Counted from the first letter of the stretch, positions 1-4,954 are shown. The stretch: DNA of 5,521 nt from an uncultured Atopobiaceae bacterium (GCA_944321005.1 CALUJT010000152.1:1-5521), one strand, 5' to 3'. Translations and numbers: made by a program. The notes: a model not told the origin generated them from the sequence alone.

Positions 1-406
1 GGCGCGCGCGGCCAACTGCGACGAGTTCGTGGGCCGACTGCCGCAGGGCTACGACACGATGATCGGCGAGAACGGCGCGCGCCTCTCCGGCGGCGAGCGC
101 CAGCGCATCTCCATCGCCCGCGCCCTGCTCAAGGACGCGCCGGTCGTGCTCCTGGACGAGGCCACGGCGAGCCTGGACGTGGAGAACGAGACGCAGGTCC
201 AGGAGGCGCTCTCGCGGCTGCTCGCCGGCAAGACCGTCATCGTGATCGCCCACCGCATGCGCACCGTCATGAGCGCGGACAAGATCGTGGTGCTCGAGGA
301 CGGCCGCGTGGCCGAGCAGGGCTCGCCGGAGGAGCTGCTCGCCGCGGGCGGCCTCTTCGCCCGCATGGTCCACCTGCAGACCCAGAGCGCCGATTGGACG
401 CTGTGA
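1..406 (+). CDS. ABC exporter ATP-binding/permease protein, C-terminal end (partial)
   Basis: The last 134 residues of an ABC ATPase; the gene enters from the left edge and the first full codon starts at base 2. Visible in order are the signature LSGGERQR (fragment residues 28-35), Walker B VVLLDEATASLD (48-59) and the switch histidine in IAHR (His84). Walker A, the Q-loop and any membrane domain lie outside the window. The preceding LPQGYDT-IGENG stretch is typical of exporters with a fused transmembrane domain. The ASLDVENET, AHRMRT and closing SADWTL features recall the heterodimeric siderophore/metal-type exporters (IrtAB/YbtPQ-like). That substrate link is family resemblance only. The TGA stop (404-406) lies inside a palindromic repeat. 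The next gene begins 94 bp downstream behind its own AT-rich leader, so it is probably transcribed separately. The ATPase assignment is near certain; the substrate is not. Confidence 0.93.
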   Translation, partial: ARAANCDEFVGRLPQGYDTMIGENGARLSGGERQRISIARALLKDAPVVLLDEATASLDVENETQVQEALSRLLAGKTVIVIAHRMRTVMSADKIVVLEDGRVAEQGSPEELLAAGGLFARMVHLQTQSADWTL

Positions 407-429
407 CAAAGGGACAGTCCCTTTGTCAC
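403..429. repeat. Perfect 27-bp palindrome, REP-like; possible terminator
   Basis: GTGACAAAGGGAC (403-415) and its exact reverse complement (417-429) flank a single A. As RNA this folds into a 12-bp stem with a CAG loop. The upstream ABC gene's TGA stop (404-406) is part of the left arm. No U-tract follows (GTTGG), so it is not a textbook intrinsic terminator, although it sits where one would be expected. Palindromes built on a GGGACAGTCCC-like core are found as dispersed repeats in many bacteria and are often linked to REP-associated IS200-like transposases. Membership of such a family is inference, because only one copy is in the window. Confidence 0.75.
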
Positions 430-440
430 GTTGGACAATG

Positions 441-458
441 TGTTAGATATGGTTTACT
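441..458. promoter_or_regulatory. Operator-like site 1 upstream of DUF3793-flavodoxin operon
   Basis: TGTTAGATATGGTTTACT matches site 2 (472-489) at 14 of 18 positions, including the shared core GTTAGATAT (442-450). The right half is degenerate, so the palindrome is weak here. It lies in the AT-rich stretch 431-490, the only low-GC block nearby and therefore the likely promoter. TTGGAC (431-436) is a possible -35 box. The -10 is unclear: TACTCT at 455-460 or TATGCT at 460-465, neither at ideal match and spacing. Confidence 0.4.
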
Positions 459-474
459 CTATGCTCAGTAGAGT
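456..474. repeat. Inverted repeat between the two operator-like sites
   Basis: ACTCTA (456-461) and TAGAGT (469-474) are exact reverse complements around the 7-base spacer TGCTCAG. The element overlaps the edges of both operator-like sites. It could be a leader RNA hairpin or a further protein-binding half-site pair. The stem is only six A/T-rich pairs, so an RNA role is weak. Confidence 0.3.
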
Positions 475-489
475 TAGATATAGCTAACT
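472..489. promoter_or_regulatory. Operator-like site 2: 18-bp near-palindrome before the DUF3793 gene
   Basis: AGTTAGATATAGCTAACT is symmetric at 16 of 18 positions; only the A478/G483 pair breaks it. It ends four bases before the GGAGG ribosome binding site (493-497) of the DUF3793 gene. It is a diverged second copy of the site at 441-458, offset by 31 bp, about three helical turns, so both would face the same side of the DNA. The GTTAG/CTAAC half-sites resemble the TTAG...CTAA core of DtxR/IdeR-family metal-regulator boxes, but the spacing differs from the classical 19-bp box. The regulator identity is therefore inference. Confidence 0.5.
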
Positions 490-500
490 ATTGGAGGCGC

Positions 501-1169
501 ATGGGTAAGGGGATGGACATCTGTCTTGCCGTTGACGCCGGCAGCGCCTCGCCTCAGGAGCATCTTGAGGCGAGGTTCGTGCGCTGCCTCGTCTGTCAGG
601 CGGGCATCGTGCTCGCGGGACGCAAGCCGGCCGCAGTCTTTGGCTTCCGGATGCCGCTCGACGATGCCGCTCACCCTACGTCCATACGCCGCCTCCGCGT
701 AAAGGCCCTCATAGGGACCTACGCGTTGCATCTCCTACGCTTTGGCGTGCGCGTCTCCCTGCTGGGATGGCGAGAAGGGCGGGCGATGCTGCTCGTCTGG
801 CGTCCGCGCCGCATCCGGCCTCTCCACTCCGCCGCAGGGGCGCACGAGTTTCTCGCCAAGAACCGCCTCCCCTCTCGCAGCGGAGCGCTCATGGGAGAGC
901 TCCGGCGCCGCCTGCGCGCCTACTACGGCAACAGGGCCCCCTTTCCTCACGAGATCGGCTTTGTCCTCGGCTATCCCATCGAGGACGTCGACGGCTTCAT
1001 GTCGGACGGGGGACAGGGGGCGCGGGCGTGCGGGCGCTGGAAGGTCTACGGAGACGTGGACGAGGCGCTGCGGCGCTTCAAGGAGCTCGAGCGCGAGGAG
1101 CTCAGGATCAAGAGGCTCTACTCCGAGGGAACGCCCCTGCGAGGGCTTCTCCGGATGGCAACGGCATAA
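501..1169 (+). CDS. DUF3793 family protein
   Basis: A 222-residue protein of unknown function, about the usual length for DUF3793. Recognisable landmarks are the N-terminal CLVCQAGIVLAGRKPAAVF segment (29-47), a basic central region with GWREGRAMLLVWRP, and the C-terminal block PHEIGFVLGYP (149-159) followed by IEDVDGFM and CGRWKVYGD (177-185). As I recall, most relatives read GCWKVYG at that last motif; here the second cysteine is arginine (179). No signal peptide or membrane segment is evident, so it is probably cytoplasmic. The ATG at 501 was chosen because GGAGG (493-497) lies just upstream; the 3-base spacing is short. The next in-frame ATG (513) is too far from it. The flavodoxin gene follows after 38 bp, in line with a shared transcript. 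DUF3793 genes are often neighbours of flavodoxin or iron-transport genes in anaerobes, which suggests but does not prove a redox or metal role. Confidence 0.88.
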   Translation: MGKGMDICLAVDAGSASPQEHLEARFVRCLVCQAGIVLAGRKPAAVFGFRMPLDDAAHPTSIRRLRVKALIGTYALHLLRFGVRVSLLGWREGRAMLLVWRPRRIRPLHSAAGAHEFLAKNRLPSRSGALMGELRRRLRAYYGNRAPFPHEIGFVLGYPIEDVDGFMSDGGQGARACGRWKVYGDVDEALRRFKELEREELRIKRLYSEGTPLRGLLRMATA

Positions 1170-1207
1170 CAGGGGCGGCTGAGCCCGCACGACGGAGGGA
1201 GACTTCC

Positions 1208-1636
1208 ATGAGCAAGAACATCGCGATCGTGTACTGGACGGGGACGGGCAACACCGAGGAGATGGCCCATGCGCTCGAAGCGGGCATCGTCGCCGCAGGG
1301 GCCGAGGTCCGCGTCGTGCCCGTCGCGGACTTCTCGGCGGAGGATGTGTCCAACTATGACGCGCTTGCCTTCGGCTGCCCCGCCATGGGCGCCGAGGAGC
1401 TGGAGTCCGACGAGTTCGAGCCCGTCTGGGAGGCGTGCCGCGACGCGCTGGGCGACAAGCCCGTGGCGCTGTTCGGCAGCTACGGCTGGGGCACCGGCGA
1501 GTGGATGGAGACCTGGCGGGCGGACGCGGAGGGGGCGGGCGTGAACGTGGTCTGCACCGTGATCGCCAACGAGGCCCCCGACGACGATGCCGTCGCCGAG
1601 CTCGAGGCGGCCGCAAGGAGCCTCGTAGAGGCGTAA
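1208..1636 (+). CDS. Flavodoxin, short-chain clostridial type
   Basis: A 142-residue flavodoxin, a cytoplasmic FMN-binding low-potential electron carrier able to replace ferredoxin when iron is scarce. After strand 1 (NIAIVYW) comes the FMN phosphate loop WTGTGNT (10-16). The 50s loop GCPAMGAEELE (55-65) and the 90s loop GSYGWGTGEWM (90-100), whose aromatics stack on the flavin ring, closely match the Clostridium beijerinckii-type protein. There is no long-chain insertion. The ATG at 1208 is preceded by GGAGG (1194-1198) with a 9-base gap and begins the flavodoxin fold; a longer upstream reading in the same frame overlaps the DUF3793 gene and is rejected. It probably shares a transcript with the DUF3793 gene 38 bp upstream. 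A strong hairpin starts 13 bp after the stop. All FMN-contact loops look intact, so the protein should be functional. Confidence 0.97.
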   Translation: MSKNIAIVYWTGTGNTEEMAHALEAGIVAAGAEVRVVPVADFSAEDVSNYDALAFGCPAMGAEELESDEFEPVWEACRDALGDKPVALFGSYGWGTGEWMETWRADAEGAGVNVVCTVIANEAPDDDAVAELEAAARSLVEA

Positions 1637-1649
1637 TGGCTCGAGCCGA

Positions 1650-1678
1650 GGCCCCGGGGCCGAGCGGGCTCCGGGGCC
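1650..1678 (+). terminator. Strong GC hairpin after flavodoxin, probable terminator
   Basis: The arms 1650-1661 (GGCCCCGGGGCC) and 1667-1678 (GGCTCCGGGGCC) pair over 12 bp with a single G-U wobble and a GAGCG loop. The hairpin begins 13 bp after the flavodoxin stop. No U-run follows (GTCTGACG), as is common for hairpin terminators of high-GC actinobacteria. The next gene has its own ribosome binding site 21 bp beyond it, so some readthrough into that gene is possible. Confidence 0.6.
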
Positions 1679-1708
1679 GTCTGACGCCCACGATGGATGG
1701 GAGGCGCC

Positions 1709-2341
1709 ATGCCGCTGACGCTCGTACTTCTCGCCCTGGGGCTCCTGGGCTCGATTCTCATGTTTGCCGGGGACATGCTGCTCTACTTCACGCCCGGCGC
1801 CTACGACATGGACGGCACGCTCAGGCCGTATATGCGCATCATGCGCGACGTGCCCGCCGGCTGCGTGCGGCTTGGAGGAGTGCTTGGGCCGGTCGCCGCG
1901 TTCCTGTACGTGCTCGGCTTCGCCGGGCTCGCGCTCACGGCGCGCGGCGAGATGGGCTGGCTCGTCTGGCTGGCCGCGGCGCTGCTCGCCTTTGCCCTCA
2001 TCTGCGGCGGCGCCTATCACGCCCAGTACGTCTATCTCTCCGTCATCGCCAAGGCGGGGCGAGAAGAACTGTATGACGAGGTCGCAGGCAACATCATGCT
2101 CGTCATGCGGTTTGCCACCGTGCCCATGTACCTGGGCTTTGTTGTGCTCGGCGTTGCCATGGTGCTGGGGCAGACGGTCTTTCCCGCGTGGTTTGTCGTC
2201 CTCACGCCGCTGGTCACGAGCTTTCTCGGCCTCGTGTGGATGCGCGTGCCGCAGCCGGCGCGTTGCATCCTCTTTGGCGGGTGGAGCAACCTCGTCTTCA
2301 CGATCATGTTCGTCGCGATGCTCGTGTTCATGGTCGTCTGA
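1709..2341 (+). CDS. Six-helix integral membrane protein, DUF6796-like
   Basis: A 210-residue hydrophobic protein of unknown function. Membrane segments are visible at about residues 3-26, 57-77, 83-101, 138-155, 161-178 and 190-210. The N-terminal pattern GLLGSILMFAGDMLLYF, the RLGGVLGPVAAFLY stretch (54-66), GGAYHAQYVY (100-109) and the closing GGWSNLVF segment fit my recollection of the DUF6796 membrane family. No catalytic motif stands out. I chose the ATG at 1709 because GGGAGG (1699-1704) sits four bases upstream; an ATG at 1697, four codons earlier, overlaps that site. A hairpin (1650-1678) separates it from the flavodoxin gene, so it may be transcribed alone or by readthrough. Its stop faces the stop of a minus-strand gene across 25 bp. 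Coding status is secure; the family name is moderately sure. Confidence 0.8.
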   Translation: MPLTLVLLALGLLGSILMFAGDMLLYFTPGAYDMDGTLRPYMRIMRDVPAGCVRLGGVLGPVAAFLYVLGFAGLALTARGEMGWLVWLAAALLAFALICGGAYHAQYVYLSVIAKAGREELYDEVAGNIMLVMRFATVPMYLGFVVLGVAMVLGQTVFPAWFVVLTPLVTSFLGLVWMRVPQPARCILFGGWSNLVFTIMFVAMLVFMVV

Positions 2342-2366
2342 TGACAGGTGGACGACGTCATCCATG

Positions 2367-3472
2367 CTACGAAAGCAGCCGTCCCATCTCCGTCCACGAA
2401 ACGAGCTCCCCCATCCGCGTGGAGAGGCACTCCGCGCCACCATACACCACGGCCTGCCGCCTGGCATCGAGCTCCAGGCGCTCGCCGGCAATGCGGTTGA
2501 GCGTCTCGAAGTAGCGACTGCAGTATATTGCGGAGGACTTGCACTCCACCGCTCGGGCGACGCCTCTCCCCCGCTCGATGAGAAGGTCTATCTCCTGCTT
2601 GTGGTCGTCTCGCCAGAACGAGAGGCGCGGCGTCCTTTTGCGCGCGTACAGGCGCTTCGATACTTCGGCAACGACCGCGCACTCGAAGAGCCGGCCCGTT
2701 GCCTCATCCTCATACAGGTCGTCGGCGGATTCGATCCCTATGAGATGCGCCGCCAACCCAGTGTCATGGAAATAGAGCTTGGGTGACTTCACGAGTCGCT
2801 TCGTGCGGTTTGAATAATGCGGGCGCAGCAGGAACACGATGTGGCTCGCCTGAAGAATGGAGAGCCATTCGCGGGCCGTGGCGGGTGAGATGCCGCAGTC
2901 GGCAGCCAGCGAGCTCACGTTAAGAAGCTCCCCGCACCGCAGCGCGCAGAGCCGCAGGAAGCTTTGGAAGCCGACAGGGTTTCTCACGCCCAGCTCGGCG
3001 CGGACATCGCGCTCGAGATACGTCTGCACGTAATCGGGAAAGAAGTCTCGCGGATCGCGGACGGCATCGTACAGGCGCGGGTACCCGCCCCTGAACAGCC
3101 ACTCTTGTAGTGTCGACGGCAATTTGCCCGATGCGGCAAGCTCGAACTGAGAAAGCGGGAGGAGGGTGAACAGCGCGACCCTGCCCGCAAGCGACTGGCT
3201 GACAGATTTCATGAGCAGGAAGTTCTGAGAGCCCGTGATGACAAACTGCCCGAGCTGTCCCGACTCGTCGACGACTCCCTGCAGATACGAGAAGAGCTCC
3301 GGAACTCGTTGCGCCTCGTCAAAGATGACGTGCGACCCATGACGTCTGAGAAAGGTCACCGGATCATCCTCGAACGAACTCCGGACATCAGGAATCTGCC
3401 CTGGCTGCCGCAACACGAATGGTGGAAATCCAGGGTAAGAGGTCGGCGGACGTCTATGCGCGAGCGGTCCAT
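2367..3472 (-). pseudogene. AAA_14/DUF4143 ATPase, 5' end frameshifted and P-loop lost
   Basis: Relatives are DNA-linked ATPases with an AAA_14 domain followed by DUF4143. The intact frame (3416 down to 2367, 349 residues from a GTG) has Walker B HVIFDEAQRVPELF (29-42), sensor-like FVITGSQNFLL (58-68), a winged-helix region with ISPATAREWLSILQASHIVFLL, and a C-terminal nuclease-like motif EIDLLIE...ECK (Asp277, Glu291, Lys293). Family members normally begin with about 55 more residues holding GPRQSGK[ST]. Here the frame reads FPPFVLRQPGQIPDVRSSF, with no GxxxxGK[ST]. The natural start is evidently the ATG at 3472, with AAGGAGG five bases upstream. It opens a different frame (MDRSRIDVRRPLTLDF) that stops after about 34 codons. 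Loss of the P-loop by deletion, plus a frameshift, is the simplest reading. It lies 21 bp after the toxin stop, in the same orientation. A shortened product from the GTG is possible but should not bind ATP normally. Confidence 0.78.
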
Positions 3473-3477
3473 GGCGA

Positions 3478-3484
3478 CCTCCTT
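3478..3484 (-). promoter_or_regulatory. Ribosome binding site of the decayed ATPase gene
   Basis: AAGGAGG on the minus strand, five bases before the ATG at 3472, is one of the best Shine-Dalgarno matches in the window. It now serves a reading frame that stops after about 34 codons. It marks the original start of the AAA_14/DUF4143 gene and supports the view that its 5' end has been damaged rather than misread. Confidence 0.6.
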
Positions 3485-3493
3485 CACAAGCCG

Positions 3494-3817
3494 CTACAGG
3501 GAGACGCGGGTAAAGTCGGAGGCCATGTGGCGCACACGGTAAATCAGCACCGCCTTGCGCTTCTCATCCGTTCGGTAGAACACCTTGTATCGTCCGTGGT
3601 TAGCGCTCCGATACTCATGAGCCGGCCGGTAGCCCTCGGGAAACTGGTAGATGGCATGCGCGTAGGGATTGCGGCATATCGCATCGAAGAGCTCCTCGAG
3701 ATTGTCGAGAAGGACGTCGGCGTGTTCCTCATCTCCGCTGTACGAGTACACGTAGCCCCAGATGTCTTCCAGGTCGTTCGCCGCGTCCTCGGTGATCTCC
3801 CAGCGCCACATCCTCAT
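3494..3817 (-). CDS. RelE/ParE superfamily type II toxin
   Basis: A 107-residue toxin-like protein. It begins with WEITEDAANDLEDIWGYV (6-23), the strand plus amphipathic helix that opens ParE/RelE folds. A second helix carries LLDNLEELFDAICRNP (36-51). The C-terminal sheet has GRYKVFYRTDEKRKAVLIYRV (75-95) and ends RHMASDF (96-102). This order and length fit the family. ParE members poison gyrase and RelE members cleave mRNA on the ribosome; the sequence does not decide between them. The ATG at 3817 overlaps the antitoxin stop as ATGA, implying translational coupling. A second ATG at 3811 gives 105 residues and is better spaced from a GGAG in the antitoxin's end. An open extension upstream to 3853 falls within the antitoxin gene and is unlikely. 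No damage is visible. Confidence 0.9.
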   Translation of the reverse strand: MRMWRWEITEDAANDLEDIWGYVYSYSGDEEHADVLLDNLEELFDAICRNPYAHAIYQFPEGYRPAHEYRSANHGRYKVFYRTDEKRKAVLIYRVRHMASDFTRVSL

Positions 3818-4089
3818 CGCTCCGCACGCCACCGCGCCCGACGCGCGCGCCACTCATCTGCCGACAGCACGCTCAGCTCACCCGCCGCCTCGCGAGCCTC
3901 CGTCTCAAGAATCGATCGCGCGATCATGCGCTCCTGCTCGCGAGCCGACGCGTTCCATTCGTCGTAATCGACCATCGCCCAACGGGGGCGCCCGTTCTGC
4001 GTGAGCACGACAACCTCGCCGCAGTCCGTGTACTTGGCAACGCTCTTCACGTCGGCGCGGAAATCGCTCACCGGGACAATCTGAGGCAT
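3814..4089 (-). CDS. Phd/YefM-like type II antitoxin
   Basis: A 91-residue antitoxin. The N-terminal half, IVPVSDFRADVKSVAKYTDCGEVVVLTQNGRPRWAMVDYDEW (4-45), is a complete Phd/YefM DNA-binding and dimerisation domain, including the PVSDFR start, the VVVLTQNGRP hairpin and the YDEW end. The C-terminal half is charged and helical, rich in Arg and Glu (49-91), as expected for the segment that wraps and neutralises the toxin. The ATG at 4089 was chosen because GGGAGG (4100-4095) lies five bases upstream; a GTG at 4095 overlaps that site. The stop overlaps the toxin start by ATGA. An 18-bp perfect palindrome just upstream (4103-4120) is the probable operator for autoregulation by the antitoxin or the TA complex. 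Confidence 0.93.
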   Translation of the reverse strand: MPQIVPVSDFRADVKSVAKYTDCGEVVVLTQNGRPRWAMVDYDEWNASAREQERMIARSILETEAREAAGELSVLSADEWRARRARWRAER

Positions 4090-4102
4090 GGGCACCTCCC
4101 AA

Positions 4103-4120
4103 TAGAAGAAATTTCTTCTA
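4103..4120. promoter_or_regulatory. 18-bp perfect palindrome, probable TA operator
   Basis: TAGAAGAAATTTCTTCTA is identical to its reverse complement. It ends two bases before the antitoxin's GGGAGG site and 13 bases before its ATG, so it covers the expected transcript start or 5' leader. Phd/YefM antitoxins usually bind short palindromes in exactly this place to repress their own operon. The A/T-rich composition contrasts with the GC-rich surroundings. Confidence 0.7.
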
Positions 4121-4136
4121 AGTATACCCCATACTT
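4120..4136. promoter_or_regulatory. Second inverted repeat with -10-like box upstream of TA operon
   Basis: AAGTAT (4120-4125) and ATACTT (4131-4136) are exact reverse complements around ACCCC and share one base with the 18-bp palindrome. On the minus strand TATACT (4126-4121) is a fair -10 box for the antitoxin gene. No convincing -35 is seen 16-18 bases upstream, so the promoter call is tentative. The repeat may be a second TA-binding site. Confidence 0.4.
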
Positions 4137-4234
4137 TCTAATTCGTTGCATCCTTCGGCAAAGAGGTCGGCTAGCGCCCCGACGCTTCCGTTTTGCCTTC
4201 TCCCGCCTCTGCTCGAAGCGCCGGGACCTCTCCG
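4137..4234. other. Intergenic stretch between TA operon and ABC operon, with nested inverted repeat
   Basis: No gene is supported here. The plus strand contains GGCAAA (4157-4162) pairing with TTTGCC (4192-4197). Inside it, GTCGG (4166-4170) pairs with CCGAC (4179-4183) around an 8-base loop. Mismatched gaps between the stems make a stable RNA doubtful. It may be leftover sequence from insertion of the TA module. Confidence 0.3.
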
Positions 4235-4270
4235 GGCGGGGGCTCCCCGCGGGAAGCCTCTCGCCCCGCC
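4235..4270 (-). terminator. GC-rich hairpin after the ABC ATPase gene, possible terminator
   Basis: Just past the ATPase stop (4272), the minus strand folds as an inner stem GGCTTCC/GGGAGCC with a CGCG loop (plus-strand 4241-4258, one G-U pair). An outer six-pair stem (4265-4270 with 4235-4240) is separated by a bulge. There is no U-tract. Its position at the end of the ABC operon favours a terminator role, but GC-rich DNA forms such hairpins easily. Confidence 0.4.
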
Positions 4271-4271
4271 G

Positions 4272-4943
4272 CTACCGCTCGCGGACGAGCCTGCCGCGCT
4301 TGAGGCGGAGCACCCGGTCCGCCCGGCGGGCGAGGTCGCGCGAGTGCGTGACCGCGACCACGCAGCGGCCCTCCTCGTGGGCGGCCCGCACGAGCAGGTC
4401 CGCGATCTCATCCGCGGTGTCCTCGTCGAGGCTGCCCGTGGGCTCGTCGCACAGCAGCGCCCGCGCGTCGCTGCCCAGGGCCCGGGCGATGGCCACGCGT
4501 TGCTGCTGGCCACCCGAGAGCGCGAGCACGCTGCGCCGCGCGTCCTCGGCGGAGATTCCCACCTTCTCGAGGAGCGGCAGCGCGGGCAGGCGCGTGGCGA
4601 GCGCCACGTTCTCCGCCGGCGTCAGGTAGTCGACGAGGTTGTAGCCCTGGAACACGAAGGCGACGTTCTCGCGGCGGTGCCGGGCGAGGTCGCCCCGCCC
4701 GAGCGGCGCGCCGGCGGCCGCGACCTCGCCCGAGACGGGCACGTCGAGGCCGCCCAGGAGCGAGAGCAGCGTGGACTTGCCGCAGCCCGACGGGCCCACG
4801 ACCGCGTACATCACCCCCTCCTCGAACGATGCGCTGACGCCGTTCAGTATCTTGAGCCGCGGGCGCGAGGCGTAGGCGTAGGTCACGTCCCTCAGCTCGA
4901 GCGCGGGGGCGCCGCGCCTCAGGGTCTCCGGGTTCTTCTCCAT
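4272..4943 (-). CDS. ABC transporter ATP-binding protein, MacB/LolD type
   Basis: A complete 223-residue stand-alone nucleotide-binding subunit. In order: A-loop tyrosine region VTYAYAS (20-26), Walker A GPSGCGKST (50-58), Q-loop FVFQGYNLVDYLTPAENV (96-113), signature LSGGQQQR (142-149), Walker B RALLCDEP with D-loop GSLD (161-173), and switch histidine in VTHSRD (His200). All catalytic residues are present. The VFQ-YNLVDYLT-AENV pattern is typical of ATPases that partner FtsX/MacB permeases, which act mechanically on lipoproteins, peptides or cell-wall enzymes rather than by moving solutes through a channel. The ATG at 4943 has GGGAGG (4955-4950) six bases upstream. The permease stop codon overlaps the first base of that site, so the two genes are an operon with likely coupled translation. 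The substrate is unknown. Confidence 0.96.
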   Translation of the reverse strand: MEKNPETLRRGAPALELRDVTYAYASRPRLKILNGVSASFEEGVMYAVVGPSGCGKSTLLSLLGGLDVPVSGEVAAAGAPLGRGDLARHRRENVAFVFQGYNLVDYLTPAENVALATRLPALPLLEKVGISAEDARRSVLALSGGQQQRVAIARALGSDARALLCDEPTGSLDEDTADEIADLLVRAAHEEGRCVVAVTHSRDLARRADRVLRLKRGRLVRER

Positions 4944-4954
4944 GGTCTTCCTCC

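Noticed and set aside
441..500. Riboswitch or T-box in the DUF3793 leader
   Set aside because: The leader is too short, about 60 bases, and shows no conserved riboswitch core; protein operators explain the symmetry better.
767..1636. Flavodoxin with a long N-terminal extension starting at 767
   Set aside because: The extension is an Arg/Pro/Ala-rich out-of-frame reading of DUF3793. The ATG at 1208 has a good ribosome binding site and begins exactly at the flavodoxin fold.
735..1691. 318-codon minus-strand open frame
   Set aside because: An Arg/Pro/Ser-rich low-complexity translation antisense to the DUF3793 and flavodoxin genes, with no family resemblance.
2349..2364. Imperfect palindrome TGGACGACGTCATCCA between convergent stops as a bidirectional terminator
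   Set aside because: Symmetric at 14 of 16 bases but with no loop or U-tract, so the RNA hairpin would be weak; the location alone is not enough.
1118..2491. 457-codon open frame on the minus strand
   Set aside because: It lies antisense to the flavodoxin and DUF6796 genes, is rich in Arg, His, Pro and Gly with no recognisable domain, and spans two well-supported genes and a terminator. It is a shadow of high-GC codon usage.
1764..2786. 340-codon plus-strand open frame
   Set aside because: Reads the DUF6796 gene in a wrong frame (Ser/Cys/Arg-rich) and then runs antisense into the DUF4143 gene; no domain.
4118..4271. Minus-strand tail ending ALADLFAEGCNELESMGYT as a gene remnant
   Set aside because: It reads like protein for about 20 residues, but has no start or family and upstream is only a shadow of the ABC ATPase; too short to support.
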